From an uncultured bacterium (lineage in GTDB: Bacteria; Cyanobacteriota; Vampirovibrionia; Gastranaerophilales; Gastranaerophilaceae), in the NCBI GenBank assembly GCA_949288725.1, contig CASELF010000102.1, positions 36,072 through 100,071 of the forward strand: a stretch of DNA of 64,000 nucleotides. Reading direction: 5' to 3'. Both the position numbers and the translations under genes were made by a program. Below are positions 1 through 9,551 of this stretch, piece after piece. How positions within the stretch are numbered: position 1 is the first letter of the stretch; the number at the start of each line of letters is the position of its first letter. The notes under the pieces were generated by a model. It searched no databases and was not told where the DNA came from. It worked only from the letters and a program-made list of their open reading frames with translations.

Positions 1-1504
1 ACTGGCTTGCCTTTGAATTAATTGCATTCAATTGTTTTTCTTGCTCTAATGTGCGTTGACGTAAATTTTCTACTTCTATTTGGTTTTCTTCTTTTATTCG
101 TCTTACCTTTGATGAAATTGCAGAGAATATTATAACCAATCCAAATCCTGTTAGAAGTAGTGCTAACCACCATGGATTACCCGTTTTGTCAGGTTTTGGC
201 ATTGCCTGTTGTCTATCCGGAGTTAAGTATGGATCTGTACCTGTAGTAAAGGCTATTGATACATTCGATGCCGTCACTTTTGGACTTGCTGCTCTTGCTA
301 TTAGTTCTTTTAATTCTTCTATTGATGTATCTGATGGTAAATTATTTTTATCCAATGTTACGGCTATTGAAATATCTTCAACTACTCCTGGTCTTATATA
401 TTCATTTGTTTGAGTCTTTGTTACTCCGTATTGTGTTTCTGTTGCTTGACGTGAATATGTTCTATTCTGACTTGAATCAGCACCGCCTGTAGGTAAGCCG
501 CTTGGCAAATATGTACTTACAGCATTTATTCCTCGTGATTGGTCTTTGGTTTCATCTCCTAAACCTTCTTTAAAAGATTGTTCTGATACTGATGCTTTTT
601 TCGTCGGGTCATATTCTATTGAAAATCTTTCAACTGGGGCTTGGCGTAAAAATGTACTTACTGTTACTACATAATTACCTGTTCCGACAAGTCTATCTAA
701 CTGTTTGGATATCTTTTGCTGCATATATTTGTCGTTTTCTTCCAATTTTTGCAACATCTCATCTTCTGCATCCATTACACTTCGATATACATTTCCGTTT
801 GTATCGGTTATTGAAATGTTTTCTGCTTTCAATTCAGATACACTTCCTAACAATAAGTTCGTTATCGCTTTTACCTTCATTTGGTCAAGTTTTTCTCCTG
901 ATGGCATTACCAACTGAACTGTTGCTGTCCTTGGCTTGTCACCTTCATCCCACATACTTGAATTTTCAGGTATTGATATAAATACTGTCGCATTTTCTAC
1001 ATTTCCAATACGCTTGATTAATCTTGCCAACTCTCCATTCAAGGCTCGGGCAAGTCTTATTCTCTTATCTTCTTTTGTTGATGTAAAATCACCTTTATCA
1101 AAAATTTCTAATCCGACATTTTGATCAACTAATCCGCTTTCTACAATTGCAATTAGTGCATTATCCCTATCTGTTACAGTACATTTCTTTGTTAGTGTTG
1201 AACAATTCTTCGCGTTTAGCACCAATTTTGATTTGGTACCATCCATTTGACGTTCTACCGTAATTCCCTGTCTTGCCAATAATGCCTGTATTTCAAGTGC
1301 TTTACCTATATTATCTGTCGTTAGCAAGTCTACGTTTGCTTTTAATGGTTCATCGCCTACCGTTTTTGAACCATCGCTGCCTCCTTTGTTGGCATTACTA
1401 ACTGACATTATTATACTTATAATGACAATAAGTATTACTACGGCAACTGTACCGATTATTCCATACAATAAAGGTTTGTTTTCTAATATTTTGTTAAAAT
1501 CCAT
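1..1504 (-). CDS. fliF: FliF, flagellar MS-ring protein (partial, C-terminus outside window)
   Basis: The frame opens at an ATG at 1504 and stays open to the left edge, about 501 codons, so the C-terminus with the FliG-binding tail is missing. FliF forms the membrane ring on which the flagellar rotor and export gate are built. The translation starts MDFNKILENKPLLYG and has a membrane segment at about residues 12-35. A ring-building periplasmic region follows, with family-like stretches such as ALLARQGI near residue 75 and RLARALNGELARLI near residue 160. A second membrane segment (WWLALLLTGFGLVIIF) lies near residue 445. It follows fliE by 53 bases on the same strand, the usual fliE-fliF order. 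The identity rests on the two-TM layout, the RBM-like motifs and this neighbour. Confidence 0.93.
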   Translation of the reverse strand, partial: MDFNKILENKPLLYGIIGTVAVVILIVIISIIMSVSNANKGGSDGSKTVGDEPLKANVDLLTTDNIGKALEIQALLARQGITVERQMDGTKSKLVLNAKNCSTLTKKCTVTDRDNALIAIVESGLVDQNVGLEIFDKGDFTSTKEDKRIRLARALNGELARLIKRIGNVENATVFISIPENSSMWDEGDKPRTATVQLVMPSGEKLDQMKVKAITNLLLGSVSELKAENISITDTNGNVYRSVMDAEDEMLQKLEENDKYMQQKISKQLDRLVGTGNYVVTVSTFLRQAPVERFSIEYDPTKKASVSEQSFKEGLGDETKDQSRGINAVSTYLPSGLPTGGADSSQNRTYSRQATETQYGVTKTQTNEYIRPGVVEDISIAVTLDKNNLPSDTSIEELKELIARAASPKVTASNVSIAFTTGTDPYLTPDRQQAMPKPDKTGNPWWLALLLTGFGLVIIFSAISSKVRRIKEENQIEVENLRQRTLEQEKQLNAINSKASQ

Positions 1505-1557
1505 TTCCGTCCCGCTGTCTGAATATTTTTAGTTTTTATTTGCTGATTATTTTATGT

Positions 1558-1905
1558 TTATACAGAAATCTGTGATATCCTGTCATAGGCATTGATTACT
1601 TTACCCGTAAGTTGTGTTGCTACGTTGACCGCTATTTCTGATTTGGACATCGCTGTCATTACATCGTGAATATCAACGTTTTTATTTCCCATCATTACAT
1701 CCTTTAATAAATTGTCAGGAGCCTCCATTTGTGCATTTAGATTCTCTACTAAGCCCGTAAATACCTGTTTGAAATTTTGTGTCTCCGGAGCCTCTACCCC
1801 CTCAAGTCTTATACTCTTAGGCATTATTCCACCCATTCCGGAATCAAATTTGGTATGCTCTATTCTACTTGCCAGATCGTATTTTGGAAAATAACTATTC
1901 TGCAT
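1558..1905 (-). CDS. fliE: FliE, flagellar hook-basal body complex protein
   Basis: A 115-residue protein of the FliE family (usually about 100-110 residues), the junction protein between MS ring and proximal rod. The C-terminal half (MTAMSKSEIAVNVATQLTGK near residue 84, then VINAYDRISQISV) is the typical FliE ending that resembles rod/hook terminal helices. The start at 1905 is preceded by GAGAGG about 9 bases upstream. It is the first flagellar gene of this block: flgB/flgC, often upstream of fliE, are not present and the neighbour is instead the RTX protein gene. It is probably co-transcribed with fliF. Confidence 0.9.
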   Translation of the reverse strand: MQNSYFPKYDLASRIEHTKFDSGMGGIMPKSIRLEGVEAPETQNFKQVFTGLVENLNAQMEAPDNLLKDVMMGNKNVDIHDVMTAMSKSEIAVNVATQLTGKVINAYDRISQISV

Positions 1906-2051
1906 AATACTACCTCTCTATTTTATCTTACATTATTTTGTTTATTTTTTTCAATATTTATCATTAAAAATCAACCAAAAGTAGGATTTCTATGACACTT
2001 TATATCGGTTATTTAATTATAAAAATCAAAAAAGCAATTTTATTAATTGGG

Positions 2052-2081
2052 ACCGCCGCTAATAAAATTATTAGCGGCGGT
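2052..2081. terminator. Strong GC hairpin between RTX gene and fliE
   Basis: ACCGCCGCTAATA pairs perfectly with TATTAGCGGCGGT around a four-base loop. On the plus strand the stem runs into ATTTTTTATTTG, a good U tract. On the minus strand, where both flanking genes lie, the stem is followed by CCAATTAATA, so the U tract is poor. It probably still separates the RTX gene from fliE. Confidence 0.65.
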
Positions 2082-2120
2082 ATTTTTTATTTGACTATTT
2101 GATTTCTATTTTATAGTTTT

Positions 2121-4634
2121 TTATTTTACCTCTACATTTGTCACTCCTGCACTCCAATAATTATCGGCATTTTGATATACTCCTAACAAGGTTGATATAT
2201 CTTCTTTATTGCCATTTGCGAATACCTCATCTGTGCTTCCGTAACTGTTATTGTATAACCAGGCTGCAACTTGTTGTTTTACCATATTTATATCATTCAA
2301 ACTTATTGTCCAACCTTCTTTTGATTGAATTTGATCTATTATACCATTTTCTCCGATTTCATTATTTGCAAAATAGTCTTCTACTAATGTTCCCTTTCCA
2401 AGGCTTTTGGATATATTTTTAAAGACTTTGTCATTTACAATATACAAGTCATCCAAACCTTCAATATTGGAATTACTACTTGTTAAAAGTTGTCCATCTT
2501 CATCTATGTTAACTCTATAAAAGAAATTTATATTCGTACGTTTTTCTCCAATATGAAGTTCATTATTTAAGCCGCCGGTGTCTTTTATATTTGTATTTAT
2601 GGACAAATTCTTTATTTCATAAATATCATTACCTTCACCGCTTACGACATCTGAATCCTTATTTACGTATATTGTATTATCGCCATCTCCGGCATTTATT
2701 TTACATCCTACACTGTTTATATAAATTGTGTCATCTCCATTACCACCATCAACAGAACCGTAAGATGAATTCATAAATACTGTATTGTTGCCGTTTCCGG
2801 TATTTACATATGCGGCTTTCTTTGTTGTCGTGGTTATTAGACCACTTTTGTCTGTTCCGTTATATGTATATATGCCACTTGGCTGTAATTGTCCTGCAAC
2901 TACTATGTCTGATAAGTTTACACTTTCATTATTACCAAAAGTCAACTTGCCGCCTAATAGATTTGCTGCATTTTTTGTTTTGAAATAGTTTACGATAGTA
3001 ACACTATCTGTATCTGAATATTTTACAACCAAGTGATTGCCATTTTTGTCATATCGCAAATTGGAAACATCAGCATTTTCAAATACAAGGTTAGAAACTC
3101 CCTTTTTATCTAAATATACATAATCATTTCCATCACCTGCTCTAAATACTATTTTGTTATTTCCCGTTCCTCCATATATTCGGTCATCACCAAGACCACC
3201 TTCTATATAATCATCATTTGCTCCACCTTTTATAGTGTCGTTACCTGCGCCTCCATAAAGGGTATCGTTTCCATTTTCACCATAAATTTTATCGTTTCCG
3301 CCATTGCCATATATTTCATCATCACAAGAACCACCTTTTAGTGTGTCTTTCAATTCTCCGCCTACAATAAAATCTCTTACTGCTGTTCCTGTTATTTTGT
3401 TTGATTTCTCAGGGTTACCCGCAAAACTTAGCAAGGCTTCGTCATATATATTATATCTTATATGGTCGTCACCAAATTCCAGATATTTTATTGATGATTT
3501 TGTCGGATTTTTCAAGTAATTTGCTAAGGTAATTGTATTCAAAGGATTGCCGTTTTCATCTTGTCCGCCATAGCCAATAACCAAATGTTTTCCGTTTTTC
3601 ATATATTGAATATTTCCATCTGGATAATCAGAAAAATCTTCAAAATATAAAGTGTCTTCGCCCTTACCTGAATATACAGTATCAAATCCGCCATTTCCTG
3701 TGAAAACGATTGTATTAAATCCTTTTTCTCCATATATTCTATCATCACCGGTACCACCATAAATTATATCGTCACCATTTCCGCCATATATTGTGTCATT
3801 ACCTTCTCCACCATACAATATATCGTTTCCGTCCGCACCTGATAATCTGTCGTTTCCGGCATCTCCATATAGCGTATCATCGCCGTCTTGTCCATATAAC
3901 TTATCGTTATCAATTCCACCATAAATTACATCATCACCATCTCCGCCATTTATTGTATCGTTTCCTGCTCCTCCATATATTGTATCGTTTCCTAACTGTC
4001 CCCAGATTTTATCATTACCGCCATTTCCGTATATTACATCGGAGCCATTTGCACCTTTAATACTGTTTTTCAAATCGGTTCCCGTTATTTCCATATTATA
4101 TGGTTCGTTTTTATATATATTCAGCAATTTGTTCTTTGTTTTGCTATCAGCATTTAGCAGTAGGGTTTCTGTATCTTTGTATTGAGTTGTTGACAGAAAT
4201 TCATTCACCTTTTGCGTTGTTTGCTCTAGGTAACTTGTTATATCCAACTTTGTTACAACTCCTTTTTTATCCTCTAAATAAATATTTAAGACAACCGGAT
4301 CATAGCAAGGTAATGAAACCCCTCCTGAATTTGGCATAAATTTTATATCTTCTGAACCGGGCAAGCCTTGAAGTTGTTCATATTTGCTATATTCCTTCAA
4401 CAAGTACGAAATCGAACCCTTTCTTGCTATATATAATGTATTATTTGCATCTAAATATACAACAATATCTTTTGCCGCAACATTGCGTAAGACAATTTCA
4501 CTATCATATCCGTCTGTTATTATATTTGTCCAGGTTTTTGATAAATTCTCTATCGTAAATTTGTTTAAATCAGCATTTACGACTAACTCTTCATATCCTT
4601 TTGCTGTTTCTCTTTCTATTAAACTTGCATTCAT
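2121..4634 (-). CDS. RTX-type calcium-binding repeat protein, putative type I secretion substrate
   Basis: An 837-residue protein without a Sec signal peptide. It has two main blocks of glycine-rich nonapeptides of the form GGxGxDxxY, at about residues 194-303 (for example GNDTIYGGAGNDTINGG) and 418-500. Weaker repeats lie near 615-680. Such repeats bind calcium and fold into parallel beta-rolls once outside the cell. Between the blocks lie segments of the haemolysin-associated type (IRYNIYDEALLSFAG). The first 190 residues match no domain I recognise, so no toxin, protease or lipase activity is claimed. The C-terminal region after the repeats is the expected place for the uncleaved secretion signal. 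The genes for an HlyD-, an HlyB- and a TolC-like protein lie directly upstream on the same strand, which makes export by that machine very likely. Confidence 0.9.
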   Translation of the reverse strand: MNASLIERETAKGYEELVVNADLNKFTIENLSKTWTNIITDGYDSEIVLRNVAAKDIVVYLDANNTLYIARKGSISYLLKEYSKYEQLQGLPGSEDIKFMPNSGGVSLPCYDPVVLNIYLEDKKGVVTKLDITSYLEQTTQKVNEFLSTTQYKDTETLLLNADSKTKNKLLNIYKNEPYNMEITGTDLKNSIKGANGSDVIYGNGGNDKIWGQLGNDTIYGGAGNDTINGGDGDDVIYGGIDNDKLYGQDGDDTLYGDAGNDRLSGADGNDILYGGEGNDTIYGGNGDDIIYGGTGDDRIYGEKGFNTIVFTGNGGFDTVYSGKGEDTLYFEDFSDYPDGNIQYMKNGKHLVIGYGGQDENGNPLNTITLANYLKNPTKSSIKYLEFGDDHIRYNIYDEALLSFAGNPEKSNKITGTAVRDFIVGGELKDTLKGGSCDDEIYGNGGNDKIYGENGNDTLYGGAGNDTIKGGANDDYIEGGLGDDRIYGGTGNNKIVFRAGDGNDYVYLDKKGVSNLVFENADVSNLRYDKNGNHLVVKYSDTDSVTIVNYFKTKNAANLLGGKLTFGNNESVNLSDIVVAGQLQPSGIYTYNGTDKSGLITTTTKKAAYVNTGNGNNTVFMNSSYGSVDGGNGDDTIYINSVGCKINAGDGDNTIYVNKDSDVVSGEGNDIYEIKNLSINTNIKDTGGLNNELHIGEKRTNINFFYRVNIDEDGQLLTSSNSNIEGLDDLYIVNDKVFKNISKSLGKGTLVEDYFANNEIGENGIIDQIQSKEGWTISLNDINMVKQQVAAWLYNNSYGSTDEVFANGNKEDISTLLGVYQNADNYWSAGVTNVEVK

Positions 4635-4728
4635 ATTTATTTCTCCTTTTCATATTTCCTGAAATTTAGAAAATCCTTATTCTTAATTCCTTTTTATTTT
4701 TTTACTATTAACTTATTATCTTTTTTAT

Positions 4729-5778
4729 TTATCTTACTTTCATACTTTCATCCATATATTTGATTAGCGGATAGATGAAAAATTCTATTATTCTTCGTTT
4801 TCCTATCTTTATTTCATTTGTCGTTGTCATACCTATTCTTATGCGTTCATCCCTTCCTTCAACTTTTAAACTCTGTGTTAACAGTGTTATATAAATTGTG
4901 TAAACATTGCCTAATCTTTCATCAGGTTCGCTATTTGGCGAAATTATATTGACTTTTCCCTTGAGTAAGCCGTATTGTTGAAAATTATATGTATCAACTT
5001 TTATTGATACTGGCATTCCTTTTGTTAAATATCCTATATCTTCATTACGTACCTTTGCTTTTATCTGCAAAGTTGCATTTGAGGGAACTATTGATATAAC
5101 TTCTTCACCGGATTTTACGACACTGCCTTGAGTGTGAATATATATTTTATCAACATAACCATCTATTGGAGATTTCAGTATTTGAGTTTGGTTTTCAATT
5201 TGTCTTTTTCTGTCTGATATTGATTTTAGTGCGGTATGTAACCTACTAACTTCATGGCTTAATACGGCAGTTGATTCTTTTGCTTCATCATATTCTGAAC
5301 TTGTTATGAGGTCTGATACTTCTGCTAAGCGTTTCTTGCGATCATTTGCGTATTTTAATTTTGCCTCGGCTTGTGATAATTCTTCTCTTGTCATTTTGGC
5401 TTCGTCTTCTAAATTCTTCAATTCTAATTCAGGTTCGTTTTCTGAAGGGTTAATTTCTCCAAGAATTTCATTTTTATATACTCTATCGCCTTCTTTTATT
5501 TGAAGTTCACTTATTACTCCGCCATTTAAACTTTTTATGAAAACTTCTTCTCCTTCTGGAATTACAATACCCTTGGCATTCACAACAATATCTACTTTTC
5601 CAAAATAAAGCCACAAAATTGAAATAATTATAAATATTATTACCGTCCAAAATACAATGTGTCCCAATGGATTCATCGGACGTTCTTCGATTTCTTCTAA
5701 CATTGGTTTAAATTCATAACTATCGTCAGTTGAAAATATCTCTTTTATTTTGCTGTATAGTGATTTCTTCTCTTTCAT
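4729..5778 (-). CDS. HlyD-family membrane fusion protein of type I secretion system
   Basis: A 349-residue periplasmic adaptor linking the inner-membrane ABC exporter to the outer-membrane TolC channel. A cytoplasmic N-terminus of about 35 residues is followed by one membrane helix (VIFWTVIIFIIISILWLYFG, roughly 38-58). Next come a biotinyl-lipoyl half-motif (NAKGIVIPEGEEVFIKSLNG), an alpha-helical hairpin rich in Glu/Lys/Arg (about 110-200) and the returning lipoyl half (ILKSPIDGYVDKI). It is shorter than E. coli HlyD (about 478 residues), mainly through a shorter hairpin. It lies 8 bases after the ABC transporter gene and about 95 bases before the RTX gene. Confidence 0.93.
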   Translation of the reverse strand: MKEKKSLYSKIKEIFSTDDSYEFKPMLEEIEERPMNPLGHIVFWTVIIFIIISILWLYFGKVDIVVNAKGIVIPEGEEVFIKSLNGGVISELQIKEGDRVYKNEILGEINPSENEPELELKNLEDEAKMTREELSQAEAKLKYANDRKKRLAEVSDLITSSEYDEAKESTAVLSHEVSRLHTALKSISDRKRQIENQTQILKSPIDGYVDKIYIHTQGSVVKSGEEVISIVPSNATLQIKAKVRNEDIGYLTKGMPVSIKVDTYNFQQYGLLKGKVNIISPNSEPDERLGNVYTIYITLLTQSLKVEGRDERIRIGMTTTNEIKIGKRRIIEFFIYPLIKYMDESMKVR

Positions 5779-5786
5779 GCCTGCTC

Positions 5787-7940
5787 CTAGTTGCTTTGAG
5801 ATTCATATAACTTTTTATAGTAACCATCTTGTTTCAACAACTGTGAATGTGTACCGACTTCAACTATCTGACCATTTTCAAAACATACAATTTGGTCACA
5901 ATCTTTTATTGTTGAAAGTCTGTGTGCAATTATCAACATTGTTCGACCTTTGCTTATACGAGCCATATTATCTCTGATTATTCTTTCTGATTCATAGTCA
6001 AGTGCTGATGTCGCTTCATCAAATATCAATATACGAGGATTTGTTATTAAGGCTCTTGCTATTGCAATTCTTTGTTTTTGACCACCTGATAATGTTGAAC
6101 CTCTTTCGCCGACTTCGGTATCATAGCCATGAGGTAATTTTGAAATAAATTCGTGAGCACCGGATTCTTTTGAAACTTCTATTATCCTATCCATTGGCAC
6201 ACTTGGGTTTGGCAAGGCTATATTTTCCCGAATACTGCCTGAAAATAAATAATTTTCCTGCAATACAACACCTATCTTTGAACGTAACCACATAGGATCT
6301 AAATTGCGGATATCAATGCCATCTATGTATATAGTTCCTTCTGTTGCGTAATATAACCGTTGTATAAGTTTTGCTATTGTTGATTTTCCGCTGCCGCTAC
6401 GTCCTACTATTCCAATACGCATTCCAGGTTGAATTTCTAAATTCACATTCTGCAATACCTTTGAACCATCAACATTATATCTGAATGACAAATTCTCAAT
6501 TTTTATCTCTCCGTTAAGTTTTAAAAGTCTGATTGGTTTTCCTGATTGGTGTTCTTTTGGGCTATTCAAAATCTCACCAATTCTTTCAACTGACAACAAC
6601 GCCTGTTGAAATTCATTCCATAAATTCAATAATCTCAACATTGGACTGCTAAATTGACCTGCTATCATTTGAAATGCTATCAATTGACCTATCGTTAATC
6701 TTCCGCTGATAACTTCCATTACTCCGATATACAAGATTGTTATTGTCATTAGTTTTTGTAACACTTGAGATAAAGAACCTGTAACTTTGCCAAATATTGA
6801 AAGCTTAAAACTTGAGTTTAAATATTCACCTAACTTTTCTTCCCACTTCCTATAAAAAGAACCCTCTAAACTCATTGATTTTACGGTCTGAATACCTGTT
6901 ATTGTTTCTACTAAATATGAATTTTGTTTAGAACTTAGGCGGAATTTTTCCTCCAAACGATTTCTTAATTCAGGTGTTATTAAAATATAAAGCAAACCTA
7001 ATATGAAAACATAAATTAAAGTTATTATTGTTAATTTAACGCTGTATAAAAGCATTACAACTATAAATACAGCAGAAAAGATAGTATCAATTATTAACGA
7101 TACAGATTTTTCTGTGATAAATTCCCGTATCCTATCTAATTCCCTAACTCGTAAAATTATATTTCCTACAGGTCTGTTTTCAAAATATACATAATATAAA
7201 CGCAACAAATGTTTGAAAATTTTTGCACCTAATTTTGCATCTATTTTATTTGTTGTATGAATGAAAATATAATTTCTTGATACATTTAATAAAAATTCAA
7301 ATACCACAATTATCAAAAATGCAATAGCCATAACTTGCAGAGTGGATATTGAATTGTGAACTAAAACTTTATCAATTATAACCTGAGTAAATAAGGGTGT
7401 TACAATCCCAAAAATTTGAACAACAAACGAACCCAACAAAACTTCTGTTATAATTCCACTATATTTACTTATTTCGTTAAAAAACCATCTAAAACCAAAT
7501 TCTGCTTCCTTTGAGATTCTACAGTTTTTCATAACAAAAATATATTCCTCAATATTTTGAGAAAAATCACTTATACTGCGTGTTTCTGCTTGAAGTTTTG
7601 GAAATTCTAATATCAAAACCTTATCTTCTGATTCTTTAACACCCAAAAGAACAACATAATTTCCATTCTTATAACGACATATTGCAGGAAACGGATAGTG
7701 ACCCGCTAAATCAAGAACACCAATGCGTTTGCGCTTTATCTTTAAACCTGAAACTTTACCGATTAATAACATTTCTTCAGGTGTCAAGTTTTGACCTGTT
7801 AAGCCGTATTCCCGAACTTTTGCACTAACCATTGATTCTAAACCTTTTAGACTCAATACAACTTCCAGTGCTAATATTCCTGTATTTATATCCTTTAATT
7901 TGTCTATTGAATTTTGTCCATTTTCTGCTCTATTCAACAT
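5787..7940 (-). CDS. HlyB-like type I secretion ABC transporter with C39-like domain
   Basis: A 717-residue half-transporter of the RTX exporter type. Residues 1-150 resemble a C39 peptidase domain, but the position where a catalytic Cys is expected (GILALEVVLSLKG, about 21-33) has none. This makes it a non-cleaving C39-like docking domain as in HlyB, which fits an RTX substrate without a double-Gly leader. Six membrane helices lie between about 160 and 430. The ATPase domain has Walker A GRSGSGKS (513-520), signature LSGGQ (617-621), Walker B ILIFDEAT (637-644) and the H-loop His (673), so it looks active. It sits 9 bases after the tolC-like gene and 8 before the hlyD-like gene, clearly one operon. 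Confidence 0.95.
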   Translation of the reverse strand: MLNRAENGQNSIDKLKDINTGILALEVVLSLKGLESMVSAKVREYGLTGQNLTPEEMLLIGKVSGLKIKRKRIGVLDLAGHYPFPAICRYKNGNYVVLLGVKESEDKVLILEFPKLQAETRSISDFSQNIEEYIFVMKNCRISKEAEFGFRWFFNEISKYSGIITEVLLGSFVVQIFGIVTPLFTQVIIDKVLVHNSISTLQVMAIAFLIIVVFEFLLNVSRNYIFIHTTNKIDAKLGAKIFKHLLRLYYVYFENRPVGNIILRVRELDRIREFITEKSVSLIIDTIFSAVFIVVMLLYSVKLTIITLIYVFILGLLYILITPELRNRLEEKFRLSSKQNSYLVETITGIQTVKSMSLEGSFYRKWEEKLGEYLNSSFKLSIFGKVTGSLSQVLQKLMTITILYIGVMEVISGRLTIGQLIAFQMIAGQFSSPMLRLLNLWNEFQQALLSVERIGEILNSPKEHQSGKPIRLLKLNGEIKIENLSFRYNVDGSKVLQNVNLEIQPGMRIGIVGRSGSGKSTIAKLIQRLYYATEGTIYIDGIDIRNLDPMWLRSKIGVVLQENYLFSGSIRENIALPNPSVPMDRIIEVSKESGAHEFISKLPHGYDTEVGERGSTLSGGQKQRIAIARALITNPRILIFDEATSALDYESERIIRDNMARISKGRTMLIIAHRLSTIKDCDQIVCFENGQIVEVGTHSQLLKQDGYYKKLYESQSN

Positions 7941-7949
7941 TCTTTCACC

Positions 7950-9350
7950 CTAATCTACATTTGTTAATATCTGAATAGATTTTACTATCGCAAATTTCAT
8001 CAGATTATCTTTGGTTAACTCAATTTCTTGTTCTAATTTCTCTATCTTGGCATCATTCAATTCTTTCGGGCTTATCAATTTCTTTGATAATAACCTTGTT
8101 TGATTTGATACTTTTTCATTAAGCGATTTTAAAATCTTATTATCTGTATTTATCTGGTCATTTTCATAACCCAAATTGTTGCGCAATGTCACAAGACGCA
8201 TTTTATACTCAGCCATTGATTTATCTCTTTCAATTTCCAACTGGGTTTTCTCTATCTCGGCCTTTTTTATTTCTTCTCGATTTTTCAAACCGTCAAATAT
8301 CGGCATACTGACAGTTCCACCAATTGTATAATTTGATGCTCCTATATCCCCCAATGAACTCCCATAACTTGACGGATCTGAACCGTATAAATAATATCTT
8401 CCATAGGCTGTAACTTTGGGATAGTTACTGCGCTTTAAGACTTTTATTTCTAAATCTTTTTTCTTTATCTGCTTTTCATATAATTTCCAAACTATACTAT
8501 TGGTATAATCTGGATCAGTTTCAGATATTTGTGGAATTTCAACTTCTCTTATTATCAATGATGTTATATCATATCTTTCACCTGTATAATATGACAGATT
8601 TTCTAAATTTTCTGACAATATTGAACGTAATTCATTTATTCTGTGCTGAATCTTTGCAACTTTTACTTCCGAATTATTTATCTCATTTTTAGGTATTTGT
8701 TTTGCTTTGTATAATCTGTTTTGAATTTCCAAATTCGCTTTTTCTATTTGCAAAATCTCTTCATTTATATCTATTTGCTTCTTTATTACTAAAATTTTTG
8801 TATAAATATCTAAGACTTTTAAATATATATCTTGGCACTTTTCTTGATTTTCTATTTCACTTATCTGAACACTTGTCTTTGCTATATCTAATTTCCCTCG
8901 CCTTACTCCAAAATCAAATAAGTTATAACTTAAAACTAACCCCATAATTGATTGGTAACGTGTATAGGGATTTAAAAACATATCACCAACTGTTGTTACC
9001 ATACCAATATTATTGTCGTGCATATTTTTTGTATATTCAGTGCCTGCTTGCAAATTTAATTTCGGATAATATTCACTACGTTCTATTTTTATACCTTGAG
9101 TATTGATTTCTCTGTTTTTGGCACCTATTTGAATTTCATAGGAATAAGATTTTGCCTTCTCCATTAGACGATTAATTTCTAATATAGGCGCCGTAACTTC
9201 TTCTGTTGTAATTTCATCGTTGGCTTGGTTTTGAGAACTTGGCTCCAGCGCAAATACTCTGCTTGAAAACAGCATAACAAATAATGGCATTGCCACTAAT
9301 AGAAAAATAATTTTACTTATTTTTATTATTATTCTTAATTCCTTTTCCAT
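7950..9350 (-). CDS. TolC-family outer membrane channel protein
   Basis: A 466-residue protein with an N-terminal signal peptide (hydrophobic core IIFLLVAMPLFVMLF, cleavage expected after VFA near residue 35). It has the long repeated coiled helices and short beta-strands of the outer membrane efflux family. These include the typical stretch GLVLSYNLFDFGVRRGKL and, in the second half, GTVSMPIFDGLKNREEI, the two internally repeated strand-turn motifs of TolC. It is the first gene of the type I secretion operon, so this locus has its own outer-membrane exit duct rather than sharing a distant tolC. Confidence 0.92.
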   Translation of the reverse strand: MEKELRIIIKISKIIFLLVAMPLFVMLFSSRVFALEPSSQNQANDEITTEEVTAPILEINRLMEKAKSYSYEIQIGAKNREINTQGIKIERSEYYPKLNLQAGTEYTKNMHDNNIGMVTTVGDMFLNPYTRYQSIMGLVLSYNLFDFGVRRGKLDIAKTSVQISEIENQEKCQDIYLKVLDIYTKILVIKKQIDINEEILQIEKANLEIQNRLYKAKQIPKNEINNSEVKVAKIQHRINELRSILSENLENLSYYTGERYDITSLIIREVEIPQISETDPDYTNSIVWKLYEKQIKKKDLEIKVLKRSNYPKVTAYGRYYLYGSDPSSYGSSLGDIGASNYTIGGTVSMPIFDGLKNREEIKKAEIEKTQLEIERDKSMAEYKMRLVTLRNNLGYENDQINTDNKILKSLNEKVSNQTRLLSKKLISPKELNDAKIEKLEQEIELTKDNLMKFAIVKSIQILTNVD

Positions 9351-9499
9351 TCGTCTGGTTATAAACTTTTATCAATATTTTCAGCTATTATGTCTAAATA
9401 ATTTTAGGCAAGTTTATACTAACATAAACACTTTTCTTAATGAATATACTTTAGGATATACTTAAATATATCTTTACATCTTTTTAGTTTTTCTAAGTA

Positions 9500-9528
9500 T
9501 TGCCAAAAATAACACCCATAGATATAAT
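9500..9528 (+). promoter_or_regulatory. Sigma70-type promoter
   Basis: TTGCCA at 9500-9505 and a perfect TATAAT at 9523-9528 are separated by 17 bases. It points at the gene starting at 9552, whose ATG has a GGTGGAGAA ribosome binding site. The promoter looks intact although the first gene it serves is broken. Confidence 0.6.
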
Positions 9529-9551
9529 AAAAAATAAAGGGTGGAGAATTA

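Noticed and set aside
186..1124. Several plus-strand ORFs of 62-129 codons
   Set aside because: They are shadows of the minus-strand fliF frame, which is open through the whole interval and has clear FliF features.
3180..4060. Regularly spaced short repeats that look like a CRISPR array
   Set aside because: They are the coding repeats of the RTX protein: each unit encodes GGxGxDxxY in frame and there are no unique spacers of constant length.
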